Shown here: positions 47,799 to 55,556 of the stretch, piece after piece
Layout of the letters: the number at the start of each line of letters is the position of its first letter
Position numbering within the stretch: the stretch's first letter is position 1
Source: Planosporangium sp963837285
GTDB lineage: Bacteria; Actinomycetota; Actinomycetes; Mycobacteriales; Micromonosporaceae
Assembly (NCBI GenBank): GCA_963837285.1
Contig: CAWIMS010000004.1
Coordinates: 62,001 to 126,000 of the forward strand
Direction of reading: 5' to 3'
DNA: 64,000 nucleotides
Translations under genes and position numbers: made by a program
Notes under the pieces: model-generated
Database searches by the model: none
The model's input: the letters and a program-made list of their open reading frames with translations, nothing else
Told to the model about the DNA's origin: nothing

Positions 47799-49862
47799 AA
47801 CTAGGTCGAGGATCCAGGCGTTGATGAAGGCCTCTTCCTTCCAGGCGTCGTAGCGCCCGCTCGGGCCGCCGTGCCCGGCACCCATCTCGGTCTTCAGCAG
47901 CACCCGGGCCGACGGGGCCGTCGCCCGCAGCCGGGCCACCCACTTCGCCGGCTCGTGGTACCTGACCCGGGTGTCGTTGAGGCTGGTCACGGCCAGGATC
48001 GCCGGGTAGCGGCGGTCGGCGACGTTCTCGTACGGGCTGTACGACTTCATGTACGCGTACACGTCGGGGTCGTCGAGCGGGTTGCCCCACTCCTCCCACT
48101 CGGTGACGGTCAACGGCAGCGTCGGATCGAGCATCGAGGTGAGCGCGTCGACGAACGGCACCTGCGCGACGATGCCGGCGAACGCCTCCGGCGCCAGGTT
48201 GGCCACCGCGCCCATCAGCAGCCCACCGGCCGACCCGCCCCGCGCGATGATCCGGTCCGACCCGGTCCAGCCCGCCTTGACCAGGTGCTCCGCCGAGGCG
48301 ATGAAGTCGGTGAAGGTGTTCTTCTTGGCCAGCATCTTGCCGTCTTCGTACCAGTGTCGGCCCATCTCGCCGCCGCCCCGGATGTGCGCCACGGCGAACA
48401 CCACCCCACGGTCCACAAGGGACAGCCGGGGAATGGAGAACCACGGGTCCATCGAGGCCTCGTAGGAGCCGTACCCGTACAGCACCAGCGGCGCGGAGCC
48501 GTCCTTCGGGGTGCCCTTGAGGCACACCAGCGAGATCGGGACGCGGGTGCCGTCTTCGGCGATCGCCCACTCCCGGTGCTGCTCGTACCGCGCCGGGTCG
48601 AACCCGCCGAGCACCGGCTTCTGCTTGCGCAGGGTCAGCGTGCCGGTGTCGAGATCGCAGTCGTACACCGACTCCGGCGTCACCAGCGAGCCGTAGTGCA
48701 GCCGGAACGAACTGGTGTCGTACTCCGGGTTGGCGTCCGGGCCGACCGAGTAGATCGGCTCCGGGAACTCGATGTCGTAGATCGGTGCGCCGCCCAGCGG
48801 CATCACCCGCAGCCCGGTCAGGCCGTCCCTGCGCAGCGAGATCACCAGGTGCCGGGTGAACGCGTCCACCTGCAACAGGCGGGTCCCCGGCTGGTGCTCG
48901 ACCAGCGGTGTCCAGGCGCCGGGCGCGTCGACCGACGTGTACGCGAGCGCGAAGTCCTCGGCGCCGTCGTTGTGCAGGATCAGGAACCGGTGCCCGTGGT
49001 GCTCGACCGAGTACTCCACGCCCTGCCGGCGCGGCGCGATCATCCGGGGCGCCAGCAGCGGGTCGTCGGCCGGGATGACCGAAACCTCACTGGTCAGCTT
49101 GCTGTGCACGTCGATGACGACGAACTTCTCCGACCGGGTCAGGTCGACGCCGACCCAGAACCGTTCGTCGCTCTCCTCGTACACGATCTGGTCTTCGGAT
49201 GCGGAAGTCCCGCGGACGTGGCGCCAGACCCGGTATGGCCGCCATGCCTCGTCGACCGTGATGTAGAACAGCGTCGAACCGTCGGCCGACCAGGCCGATC
49301 CGTAGAAGGTGTTGGGGATCTCGTCGTCGAGCGTCCGGCCACTGAGCAGGTCTTTGACCCGCAGGGTGAAGCGCTCGTCGCCGGCGAAGTCGGTCGAGTA
49401 CGCGAGCCACCGGCCGTCCGGGCTCACGTCGAACGTGCCCAGCGCGAAGAACTCGTGCCCGCTGGCCAGCTCGTTGCCGTCGATCAGCACCTCTTCGCCG
49501 GCGAGCGGCGCGCCGTCGCCGGTGGACGGCGGGTCGACCTCGCCGATCGCCACGGCGCGGCGGCACTGGAGGCCGTACTGCTTGCCCTCGACCGTGCGCG
49601 TGTAGTACCAGAAGCCGCCCTTGCGCGTGGGCACCGAGAGATCGGTTTCCTGGGTGCGGGTTTTGATCTCGCTGAACATGGTGTCGCGCAGCTCGGCGAG
49701 GTGGGCGGTCGCCTCCTCGGTGTAGGCGTTCTCCGCCTTGAGGTAGGCGATGGTGTCCGGGTCGTCTTTGTCCTGCAACCACGCGTAGTCGTCGACCACG
49801 GTGTCGCCGTGGTGGGTGCGTTCGGCGCGGACTCGCTTGGCGATCGGCGGCGTGCTCGTCAC
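47778..49862 (-). CDS. ptrB: Oligopeptidase B (S9A family serine peptidase)
   Basis: A 694-residue cytoplasmic peptidase that cuts small peptides after Lys/Arg. An N-terminal beta-propeller (about 70-410) covers the alpha/beta-hydrolase domain. The nucleophile Ser is in ARGGSAGGLLMG, the Asp in SLNDTRVRYHEP and the His in GAGHGGPSGRYD; the opening DYAWLQDKDDPDTIAYLKAE is also typical. GTG start. The last residues (GTTSRK) come from repeat B5. It is divergent from a GlcD-like gene across a gap with a perfect LexA box. Confidence 0.95.
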   Translation of the reverse strand: MTSTPPIAKRVRAERTHHGDTVVDDYAWLQDKDDPDTIAYLKAENAYTEEATAHLAELRDTMFSEIKTRTQETDLSVPTRKGGFWYYTRTVEGKQYGLQCRRAVAIGEVDPPSTGDGAPLAGEEVLIDGNELASGHEFFALGTFDVSPDGRWLAYSTDFAGDERFTLRVKDLLSGRTLDDEIPNTFYGSAWSADGSTLFYITVDEAWRPYRVWRHVRGTSASEDQIVYEESDERFWVGVDLTRSEKFVVIDVHSKLTSEVSVIPADDPLLAPRMIAPRRQGVEYSVEHHGHRFLILHNDGAEDFALAYTSVDAPGAWTPLVEHQPGTRLLQVDAFTRHLVISLRRDGLTGLRVMPLGGAPIYDIEFPEPIYSVGPDANPEYDTSSFRLHYGSLVTPESVYDCDLDTGTLTLRKQKPVLGGFDPARYEQHREWAIAEDGTRVPISLVCLKGTPKDGSAPLVLYGYGSYEASMDPWFSIPRLSLVDRGVVFAVAHIRGGGEMGRHWYEDGKMLAKKNTFTDFIASAEHLVKAGWTGSDRIIARGGSAGGLLMGAVANLAPEAFAGIVAQVPFVDALTSMLDPTLPLTVTEWEEWGNPLDDPDVYAYMKSYSPYENVADRRYPAILAVTSLNDTRVRYHEPAKWVARLRATAPSARVLLKTEMGAGHGGPSGRYDAWKEEAFINAWILDLVGTTSRK

Positions 49863-49913
49863 GTTCGACCACGTTACCCGGCCTTGCGTAGCCGGTACGG
49901 CGCGGTTAGTGTT

Positions 49914-49929
49914 TCGAACACACGTTCGA
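49914..49929. promoter_or_regulatory. Perfect actinobacterial LexA (SOS) box
   Basis: TCGAACACACGTTCGA matches the actinobacterial LexA consensus TCGAAC-N4-GTTCGA without mismatch. It lies 22 bp upstream of the GlcD-like start (49952) and 51 bp upstream of the oligopeptidase B start (49862), so either or both could be SOS-regulated; the distance favours the GlcD/GlcE-like operon. Confidence 0.8.
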
Positions 49930-49951
49930 ACTCTGGGGGACGTTCTGTGAG

Positions 49952-51046
49952 ATGTGTGCCGATCTTGTTGCTCTCGCCAGCCGGTTGCGCCGCCTGCTCG
50001 GCGACAAGGCCGTGCGCACCGGAGAAACCATCATTGTGTACCCGCGGAGCGCCGACCATGTCCGCGCGGTCGCGCACGAATGCGTCCTGGCGGGGGTCCG
50101 GTTCGGCGCCAAGCCGGCCCGGGGCGGCGTGACCGTCGTGACCTCCAGGATGCGCCGGGTCATCGAGATCGACCTGCCCAACCAGCGCGCCGTGGTCGAG
50201 CCCGGTGTCGCATCGGTCGGCGAGCGGGTGCCCGGATTCGTCGCCGGCCGGGTCACCGGGCTGCAAGCCTGCACACCCGGCGGCGACCTGGCCTGGGTCG
50301 GGCCGGCCAAGGCGGCGGAGACCCCGGGCTACGACCTGGTCGGGGTCGCCGCGGCGGTGTGCGTTCCCACCAAGCTGGTGGTCGAGCTGGTCCGGTCACC
50401 GGAGAGGATCGTCACGATCCTCGCCGCTTTCCGGCGGGTGGAGGACGCGGCGACAGCGGTCACCGCGATCACCGCGGCCGGCTCGACGCCGGGCGCGATG
50501 GAAATCATGGACGCGGTGGCGATCGAGACCGCCGAGCACGGCGGGGGCGGCTATCCGCTCGGCGCCGGTGCCGCCTTGATCGTCGAGTGCGCAGGTCCCG
50601 AGGTGGAGGTGGCCGCCCAGGCAGCCGACATCGAGGTGCTGTGCCGGGGGGCCGGCGCGTTCGCGGTCCGGCCCGCGGTCGACGCGCGGGACCGGGCGGA
50701 GATCTGGCGTGGCCGCGACGCCGTGTTCTCGGCGGCCGGCCGCATCTCGCCGAGCCACCTGGTCGAAGACTGTGTCGTGGCGCCGGCCCGACTGGTCGAG
50801 GTGCTGAAGGCGATCACCGAGCTGGCGGTGTCGGCGGGCGTCCGGGTCGCGACCCTCTACCGTCCGGACGATGGGGTGCTGCGCGCGCTGGTGCTCTACA
50901 ACCAGCGGCGCGCGGGCGCTGCCGACGCGGCGGCCGAGGTGGCCGGCGGCATCGCCGACCGGTGCGCACCACCGGCGCCCACCGTCGACGATCTCCGCAC
51001 GATGGACCTGGTGCGCCAGGCATTCGAAACCGAGTCGACCCCGTGA
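49952..51046 (+). CDS. GlcD-like oxidase subunit lacking a recognisable FAD-binding motif
   Basis: A 364-residue protein of the FAD-linked oxidase (glycolate oxidase GlcD-like) group. The N-terminal part keeps the PCMH frame (VYPRSADHVRAVAHECVLAGVRFGAKPARGG), but the Gly-rich FAD loop (usually GTGTGLSGGA-like) is not seen. The C-terminal cap region is present (EIMDAVAIETAE, CRGAGAFAVRPAVD, ISPSHLVEDCVVA). It is about 100 residues shorter than GlcD. It overlaps the GlcE-like gene by 4 bp (GTGA). It may be a structural partner that lost flavin binding; substrate unknown. A LexA box precedes it. Confidence 0.65.
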   Translation: MCADLVALASRLRRLLGDKAVRTGETIIVYPRSADHVRAVAHECVLAGVRFGAKPARGGVTVVTSRMRRVIEIDLPNQRAVVEPGVASVGERVPGFVAGRVTGLQACTPGGDLAWVGPAKAAETPGYDLVGVAAAVCVPTKLVVELVRSPERIVTILAAFRRVEDAATAVTAITAAGSTPGAMEIMDAVAIETAEHGGGGYPLGAGAALIVECAGPEVEVAAQAADIEVLCRGAGAFAVRPAVDARDRAEIWRGRDAVFSAAGRISPSHLVEDCVVAPARLVEVLKAITELAVSAGVRVATLYRPDDGVLRALVLYNQRRAGAADAAAEVAGGIADRCAPPAPTVDDLRTMDLVRQAFETESTP

Positions 51047-52266
51047 CGACAACACTGGCCGCTCTCGTCGTGATCTGCGGGGAGCGTTATGCACGGGTCG
51101 CCGGCCCGATCGACGCGGTCGGCGGCGTGCCGGCCCGTTGGGTCGCCGTCCCGGGGTCAGCCGCTGAGCTGGCCGAGGTGGTAGGGGAGGCCACCTCGGC
51201 CGGCTTGGCGGTGGCCGCGCGCGGCGCCGGCAGCAAGCTCGACTGGGGCGGCCCGCCGGCCCGGCTCGACGTGTTGGTCGACACCGGTCGGCTCACCGGG
51301 CTGCACGGGTACACGGCCGGTGATCCGGTCGCCAGGGCTGGCGCCGGCACGTCGCTGCGCGCGGTCCAGGTGCTGCTGGCCGCCGCCGGGCAGCGGATCG
51401 CGCTCGACCCCGGGTCCGGATCCGCCACGATCGGCGGCGTGCTCGCCACCGGCGAGGCCGGCCCGCTCCGGTTGCGTTACGGCGCGCCCCGAGACCTGGC
51501 GACGAAGGTCGAGTTCGTGCGGGCCGACGGGGCCGTCGTCCGGTCCGACTCACCCGCGACCGAGGCGCTCGGCAGCCTGCTCTGCGGTTCCTACGGCAGC
51601 CTCGGCCTGATCACCGCCGCCACCCTGCGTCTCCAGCCGCTGCCGGCCGCGAAGGTCTGGGTCGCCTGCCCGGTCAGCACCCCGAGCGAGGTGCGCGATC
51701 TGGTCGGCCGGGTGGCCGCGAGCGCGGTGGCGCCGGCCGCGATCGAGGTCGACCTGCCGACTTCCGGCACCGGGACGTTCGGCGTGCTCGTGGAGGGGTC
51801 CGCGGACGGGTCGGTGGCCCGCGCCGAGGCGGTGGCGGCCCTGCTCGGCGTGGGGGCGACGACACGCCGCGAGGCACCCGTCTGGTGGGGGCGGTACCCG
51901 TTCCGTCCCGGCGACGTGGCGCTCAAGCTCGCCGCCCCGATCGACACCCTGCACGCCGGCGTCTACGCATTGCGCGACGGCGCCGGCGTGCCGGTGCCGA
52001 TCCGCGGCTCGGCCGGGGCCGGGGTGGTCTACGCGTCGCTGCCCGGCGATCTGCCGGCCGACCGGGTCGACGCCGCCGTGACGGCGGCGCGGGTGGCGCT
52101 GCGGGTGCGCGGCGGCTTCTGCACCGTGCTCACCGCCCCGCCCGGCATCCGGGCCCAGGTCGACCCGTGGGGTGTCGTGCCGGGCCGGCCGTTCATGGTG
52201 CAACTGAAGCGCCGGCTCGACCCGGCCGGCACACTCGCCCCCGGCCGTGGCGTTCCGCTGAGCTGA
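51043..52266 (+). CDS. GlcE-like FAD-binding oxidase subunit
   Basis: A 407-residue FAD-binding PCMH-type protein similar to GlcE. The FAD-domain segments are VAVPGSAAELAEVVGEATSA, VAARGAGSKLDWGGPP and GSGSATIGGVLATGEAGPLR, then YGSLGLITAATLRLQPLP. The end PFMVQLKRRLDPAGTLAPGR is the family's typical close. The GTG start overlaps the upstream gene stop, so the two are made together. It probably oxidises a 2-hydroxy acid; the iron-sulphur GlcF partner is absent here. Confidence 0.82.
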   Translation: MTTTLAALVVICGERYARVAGPIDAVGGVPARWVAVPGSAAELAEVVGEATSAGLAVAARGAGSKLDWGGPPARLDVLVDTGRLTGLHGYTAGDPVARAGAGTSLRAVQVLLAAAGQRIALDPGSGSATIGGVLATGEAGPLRLRYGAPRDLATKVEFVRADGAVVRSDSPATEALGSLLCGSYGSLGLITAATLRLQPLPAAKVWVACPVSTPSEVRDLVGRVAASAVAPAAIEVDLPTSGTGTFGVLVEGSADGSVARAEAVAALLGVGATTRREAPVWWGRYPFRPGDVALKLAAPIDTLHAGVYALRDGAGVPVPIRGSAGAGVVYASLPGDLPADRVDAAVTAARVALRVRGGFCTVLTAPPGIRAQVDPWGVVPGRPFMVQLKRRLDPAGTLAPGRGVPLS

Positions 52267-52282
52267 CAAGCACTTCGACACA

Positions 52283-52337
52283 ACTTCCCGGAAGTTGTGG
52301 CCTCCGCGCCCTGCTGAGGCCACAACTTCCGGGAAGT
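52283..52337. repeat. Palindromic repeat family B, copy 6
   Basis: Perfect 22-bp arms at 52283-52304 and 52316-52337 around an 11-nt spacer. The outer ends are degenerate compared with other copies. It lies 16 bp after the GlcE-like stop and before the glpQ-like gene on the same strand. Confidence 0.9.
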
Positions 52338-52432
52338 AGCGCCGCCCTCCTGCCGCCTCCCGGGAGAGGCGGTCGCTTCGGCCGTCCCCGTTCTGATAGA
52401 GATTCATCAATGCGTAGAGGGGGGACGTACAC

Positions 52433-53560
52433 ATGCTTCGCCGTACCGTGATTGTCCTGGCCAGTGTGAGCGCGTTCGCCGGGTTGGGTGGCGCGCCCGC
52501 GCACGCCTCCGCTGCGAGCGGGTCGTCGGCGGATTCCGACCCGGCCCGCTGCCGGCCGGGCGCGCCGCTCGTGATCGGCCACCGGGGCGCCTGGGGATAC
52601 CGCCCCGAGCACACCCTGGCGGCGTACCGGCTGGGCATCGAGCTCGGCGCCGACATCGTGGAGCAGGACCTGATCTCCACAAAGGACGGTGTGCTGATCG
52701 CGCGTAACAGCAACGAGCTGTCCAGCTCGACCGATGTCGCGAGCCACCCCGAGTTCGCCGCCCGCAAGACGACCAAGACCGTCGACGGGGTCGCGTACAC
52801 CGGCTGGTTCAGCGAAGACTTCACGCTCGCCGAGATCAAGAAGCTCCGCGCCACCGAGCGCACGCCGGACATCCGGCCCGGCAACGCCAGGTACAACGGC
52901 AAGTTCGAGGTGCCGACCCTCCAGGAGGTCATCGACCTGGTACGCGCGGAGAGCCGTCGCCTGCACCGGCGGATCGGCATCTACCCGGAGACGAAGCGGC
53001 CCACGTACTTCCGGTCGATCGGGCTACCGCTGGAGGACCGGCTGATCGCGACGTTGCGCCGTAACGGGTTGAACCATCGCGGCGCCGACATCCCGGTGTA
53101 CCTCCAGTCCTTCGAGCCGAGCAGCCTGCAGCGGCTCAACCGGATGAGTGACCTGCCCGTGGTGCAGTTGGTCGACGCGGTCGGCAAGCCGTACGACTTC
53201 GTCGTCTCCGGTGACCCACGCTCCTTTGTGGACCTGGTCACGCCGGCCGGGCTGCGCTGGGTGCACAGGTACGCCGACGTCGTCGCCGTCAACAAGGATC
53301 TGATCGTGCCGCGCGACGCGACGGCCCACCTCCAACCGCCGACGACGCTGGTCGCGGACGCCCACCGGGTGGGGCTGGGCGTGCACGCCTGGCGGTTCGC
53401 CAACGAGAACACGTTCCTGCCGGCGGGCTTCCGGCGGGGCACCGATCCGCTGGCCTGGGGCGACTATCGGGCCGAGTACCGGCTGTTCTACCGGCTCGAT
53501 GTCGACGGCGTCCTCACCGACTTCCCGGACGCGGCGGTCTCCGCAAGGCCCGGCCGCTAG
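52433..53560 (+). CDS. Secreted glycerophosphodiester phosphodiesterase (GlpQ-like), one catalytic His replaced
   Basis: A 375-residue exported protein. Signal peptide VIVLASVSAFAGLGGAPAHA is followed by the GDPD TIM barrel: VIGHRGAWGYRPEHTLAAY (first catalytic His), GADIVEQDLI (metal Glu/Asp), the region DGVLIARNSNELSSSTDV, then RIGIYPETKRPTYF and DGVLTDFPD. In related actinobacterial enzymes the segment after LIAR is usually H-E-N-E; here it is N-S-N-E, so the second catalytic His is missing. Activity may be reduced or changed. It would cleave glycerophosphodiesters or wall teichoic-type polymers. The 3' end overlaps the convergent oxidase gene by 4 bp. Confidence 0.85.
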   Translation: MLRRTVIVLASVSAFAGLGGAPAHASAASGSSADSDPARCRPGAPLVIGHRGAWGYRPEHTLAAYRLGIELGADIVEQDLISTKDGVLIARNSNELSSSTDVASHPEFAARKTTKTVDGVAYTGWFSEDFTLAEIKKLRATERTPDIRPGNARYNGKFEVPTLQEVIDLVRAESRRLHRRIGIYPETKRPTYFRSIGLPLEDRLIATLRRNGLNHRGADIPVYLQSFEPSSLQRLNRMSDLPVVQLVDAVGKPYDFVVSGDPRSFVDLVTPAGLRWVHRYADVVAVNKDLIVPRDATAHLQPPTTLVADAHRVGLGVHAWRFANENTFLPAGFRRGTDPLAWGDYRAEYRLFYRLDVDGVLTDFPDAAVSARPGR

Positions 53561-54516
53561 CTCGTCACCAGCATCGACGTGGCTTCGCGGGCGCAGCCCC
53601 ACGACATCGACACGCCAACGCCGCCGTGCCCGTAGTTGTGCACGCATCGGGCGTCGCCGATCTTCTCGACCTCCAGGCGCACGGTCGGGCGCGCCGGCCG
53701 GAGCCCGACCCGGTGGCCAACCACCCGCGCGTCGCGAAGTCGCGGCTCGATCTCGGCGCACCGGTTCTGGATCTCGCGAGCGACAGCCGGGTCGGCCGCG
53801 AGGTTCCAGTCGTCGACGGTCGCCGTGCCGCCCAGCACGACGTGGTCGCCGTGCGGGAAGTAGCTTGCCCACGCGTCGCCGATGGGAGCTTCCAGGAAGA
53901 ACGTGTCGAGGCCCGGGTTCTCGACGATGACGTGCTGCCCGCGTACCGGATGAACCTCCGGATCCGGGACCAGCTTCCGGGCGCCGACGCCGGTGCAGTT
54001 GGCCACCAGCGGTGCATCACACGCGACGTCGCTGAGCGAGTTGATCGGGGCGACGTCGACGCGCCCGCCGGCGGCGCCGAACCGGTTGATCAGATAGCTC
54101 AGGTAGCGGTGCATGTCGACCAGCGGAGCCGTGGCCCACATCCCGTACTCGAAGCCGGGCGGCAGGTCAGCCCGATCGGCAGGCTCCAGGCCGGCCGCCT
54201 CCGCCATGCCGGGCGGCGGCGGGGGCGAGCCGGGGCGGGCGGCCAGCAGGCCGCGCCGGATCCGCACCCCGGTGTCAGCGACCGCGGCCAACTCGGTGAA
54301 CTCCACGATCGTCGCCTGCTCCCAGGCCCACGACCGATCACCGGGTGGCGATGTCGCCGGGCCGACCATCGCGCCGGCCGCCGCGGAGGTGGTGCGCGGC
54401 GGCGGGACCTCGGTGCGGATCTGCACCCGGAGCCCGGCCTCGGCCAGACAGATGCCGGTGGTGAGACCGATGACACCGGCGCCGACAACAATTGCGTCGG
54501 GGGACGTTTCCGCCAT
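53557..54516 (-). CDS. D-amino-acid-oxidase-like FAD-dependent oxidoreductase
   Basis: A 319-residue flavoenzyme of the DAO family. The N-terminal Rossmann motif is AIVVGAGVIGLTTGICLAEA. VVANCTGVGARKLVPDPEVH and PVRGQHVIVENPGL match D-amino-acid oxidases, including the PVRGQ segment. The C-terminus has VGHRVGLRPARPTVRLE and NYGHGGVGVSMSWG with the catalytic-site Arg and FAD Gly residues. It oxidises D-amino acids to 2-oxo acids with H2O2 production; the substrate range is unknown. Confidence 0.9.
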   Translation of the reverse strand: MAETSPDAIVVGAGVIGLTTGICLAEAGLRVQIRTEVPPPRTTSAAAGAMVGPATSPPGDRSWAWEQATIVEFTELAAVADTGVRIRRGLLAARPGSPPPPPGMAEAAGLEPADRADLPPGFEYGMWATAPLVDMHRYLSYLINRFGAAGGRVDVAPINSLSDVACDAPLVANCTGVGARKLVPDPEVHPVRGQHVIVENPGLDTFFLEAPIGDAWASYFPHGDHVVLGGTATVDDWNLAADPAVAREIQNRCAEIEPRLRDARVVGHRVGLRPARPTVRLEVEKIGDARCVHNYGHGGVGVSMSWGCAREATSMLVTS

Positions 54517-54580
54517 GCAAGCGAGGTTATGCCACTAACCGGAGCCCCGCGCGCCAGGTGGCCCGGCTACCCTGCTTCGA

Positions 54581-55024
54581 ATGCTGCCTCGACGACGGTG
54601 GATGTTGATCCCGGCCGGAGTGCTCGTGCTCGGGCTGGCCGGGTTTCTCGCGCTGCGCGGCGTCCAGCGGGCCCGGTACGGCCAGGTGCACGCCGAGGGT
54701 ACGGGGAACGTCGTGGTGGACCGGGGCGACCGGTTCAGCCTGGCGGTTCCCGATCGTGGCGCGTCGGTCGGGGACCACTGGACCATGTCGGCGGAGCCGG
54801 ACGGCACCGTCTCACTCGTCCGCAGCCAGTTGATCGCCGGCAACCTCGTCGACCGGGTGCTCGGCCCGGCTCCGGGCGGTGGCGGCGGCACCCGGTACTT
54901 CGTGTTCGACGCCCGCCGGCCCGGCACCGTCAGGATCACCCTGCACGACTGCTTCCAGGGTTGTCACGACGAGCGCACCCGGGAGGCGTCCCGCGACGCG
55001 AGGTGGACGGTGCAGGTCAAATGA
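54581..55024 (+). CDS. Membrane-anchored chagasin-like (I42 fold) cysteine-protease inhibitor
   Basis: A 147-residue protein. Residues 7-27 form one membrane helix or uncleaved signal. Residues about 40-147 follow the chagasin/I42 beta-sandwich: GDRFSLAVPD; the loop V63-G64-D65-H66-W67 at the place of the family's TGYxW; a Gly run 99-103 then TRYFVFDARRPGTVRITL, matching the GxGG...F-F-A...G pattern; final strand RWTVQVK. The RPW loop is replaced by a Cys124/Cys128 pair, perhaps a disulphide. I42 proteins block papain-like proteases. A papain-like protease gene lies convergent 533 bp downstream, so a protective role is likely. Confidence 0.65.
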   Translation: MLPRRRWMLIPAGVLVLGLAGFLALRGVQRARYGQVHAEGTGNVVVDRGDRFSLAVPDRGASVGDHWTMSAEPDGTVSLVRSQLIAGNLVDRVLGPAPGGGGGTRYFVFDARRPGTVRITLHDCFQGCHDERTREASRDARWTVQVK

Positions 55025-55056
55025 TGGGGCGCTGCGCTGTTCGGCCGCGCCATTGG

Positions 55057-55545
55057 TCACGTGACCGGCGGCGCGCTGTGCTGGCGCAGGCCGAGGATCA
55101 CCGCGACCGCGTCGAGCCAGCGCGCGAACTCGTCACTTCGTCCCGGCGCTGACCCGTCGACCGCGGCCAGCCATGATCGGGCCAGCGCCGCGCGGTCCGC
55201 GCCCGGCAGCGGCTCGGCCAGGGCCGACGCGTACCCGACGCCGCCGCGCCGGACGACCTCAGCGAGGAACGTCAGCGATCGGGGCTGGACGCCGAGCCGG
55301 TCGGCCGCGATCGCCGCCGCGATGACGCCGTCGCCGAACAGCTCACCCGCCGAGCCGGCGCCACCTGCTGAGTCGGCGCCGCGCTCCGAGCCGGCGCCGC
55401 CCGCGCCACCGGCGCCGCCCGCGCCACCGGCGCCGCCCGCGCCACCGGTGAGGCCCGCGCCACCGGTGAGGCCCGCGCGCAGCAGTGCCGGCACGTCCAG
55501 CTCGGCCAGCTCGCGATCGGTGCGGCCGGCACCCGGAATCGGCAC
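55057..55545 (-). CDS. Small Gly-Ala-repeat protein, third gene of the protease operon
   Basis: A 162-residue protein with no recognised family. The N-terminal 24 residues (DRELAELDVPALLRAGL) are helical. A (Gly-Gly-Ala)n run of about 45 residues follows, encoded by GC-rich repeats at about 55390-55475. The C-terminal 95 residues (ELFGDGVIAAAIAADRLGVQ, DEFARWLDAVAVILGL) form a helical domain. GTG at 55545 has GGAGG upstream, overlapping the protease-gene stop. As the distal gene of a WXG100-protease operon it could be a secretion chaperone or immunity factor; not known. Confidence 0.65.
   Translation of the reverse strand: MPIPGAGRTDRELAELDVPALLRAGLTGGAGLTGGAGGAGGAGGAGGAGGAGSERGADSAGGAGSAGELFGDGVIAAAIAADRLGVQPRSLTFLAEVVRRGGVGYASALAEPLPGADRAALARSWLAAVDGSAPGRSDEFARWLDAVAVILGLRQHSAPPVT
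55390..55475. repeat. GC-rich tandem repeats encoding Gly-Gly-Ala
   Basis: Imperfect 18-bp units of the type GCCGCCCGCGCCACCGGC give a Gly-Gly-Ala run on the minus strand. Length is likely to vary among strains. Confidence 0.75.
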
Positions 55546-55556
55546 TCCAACCTCCT

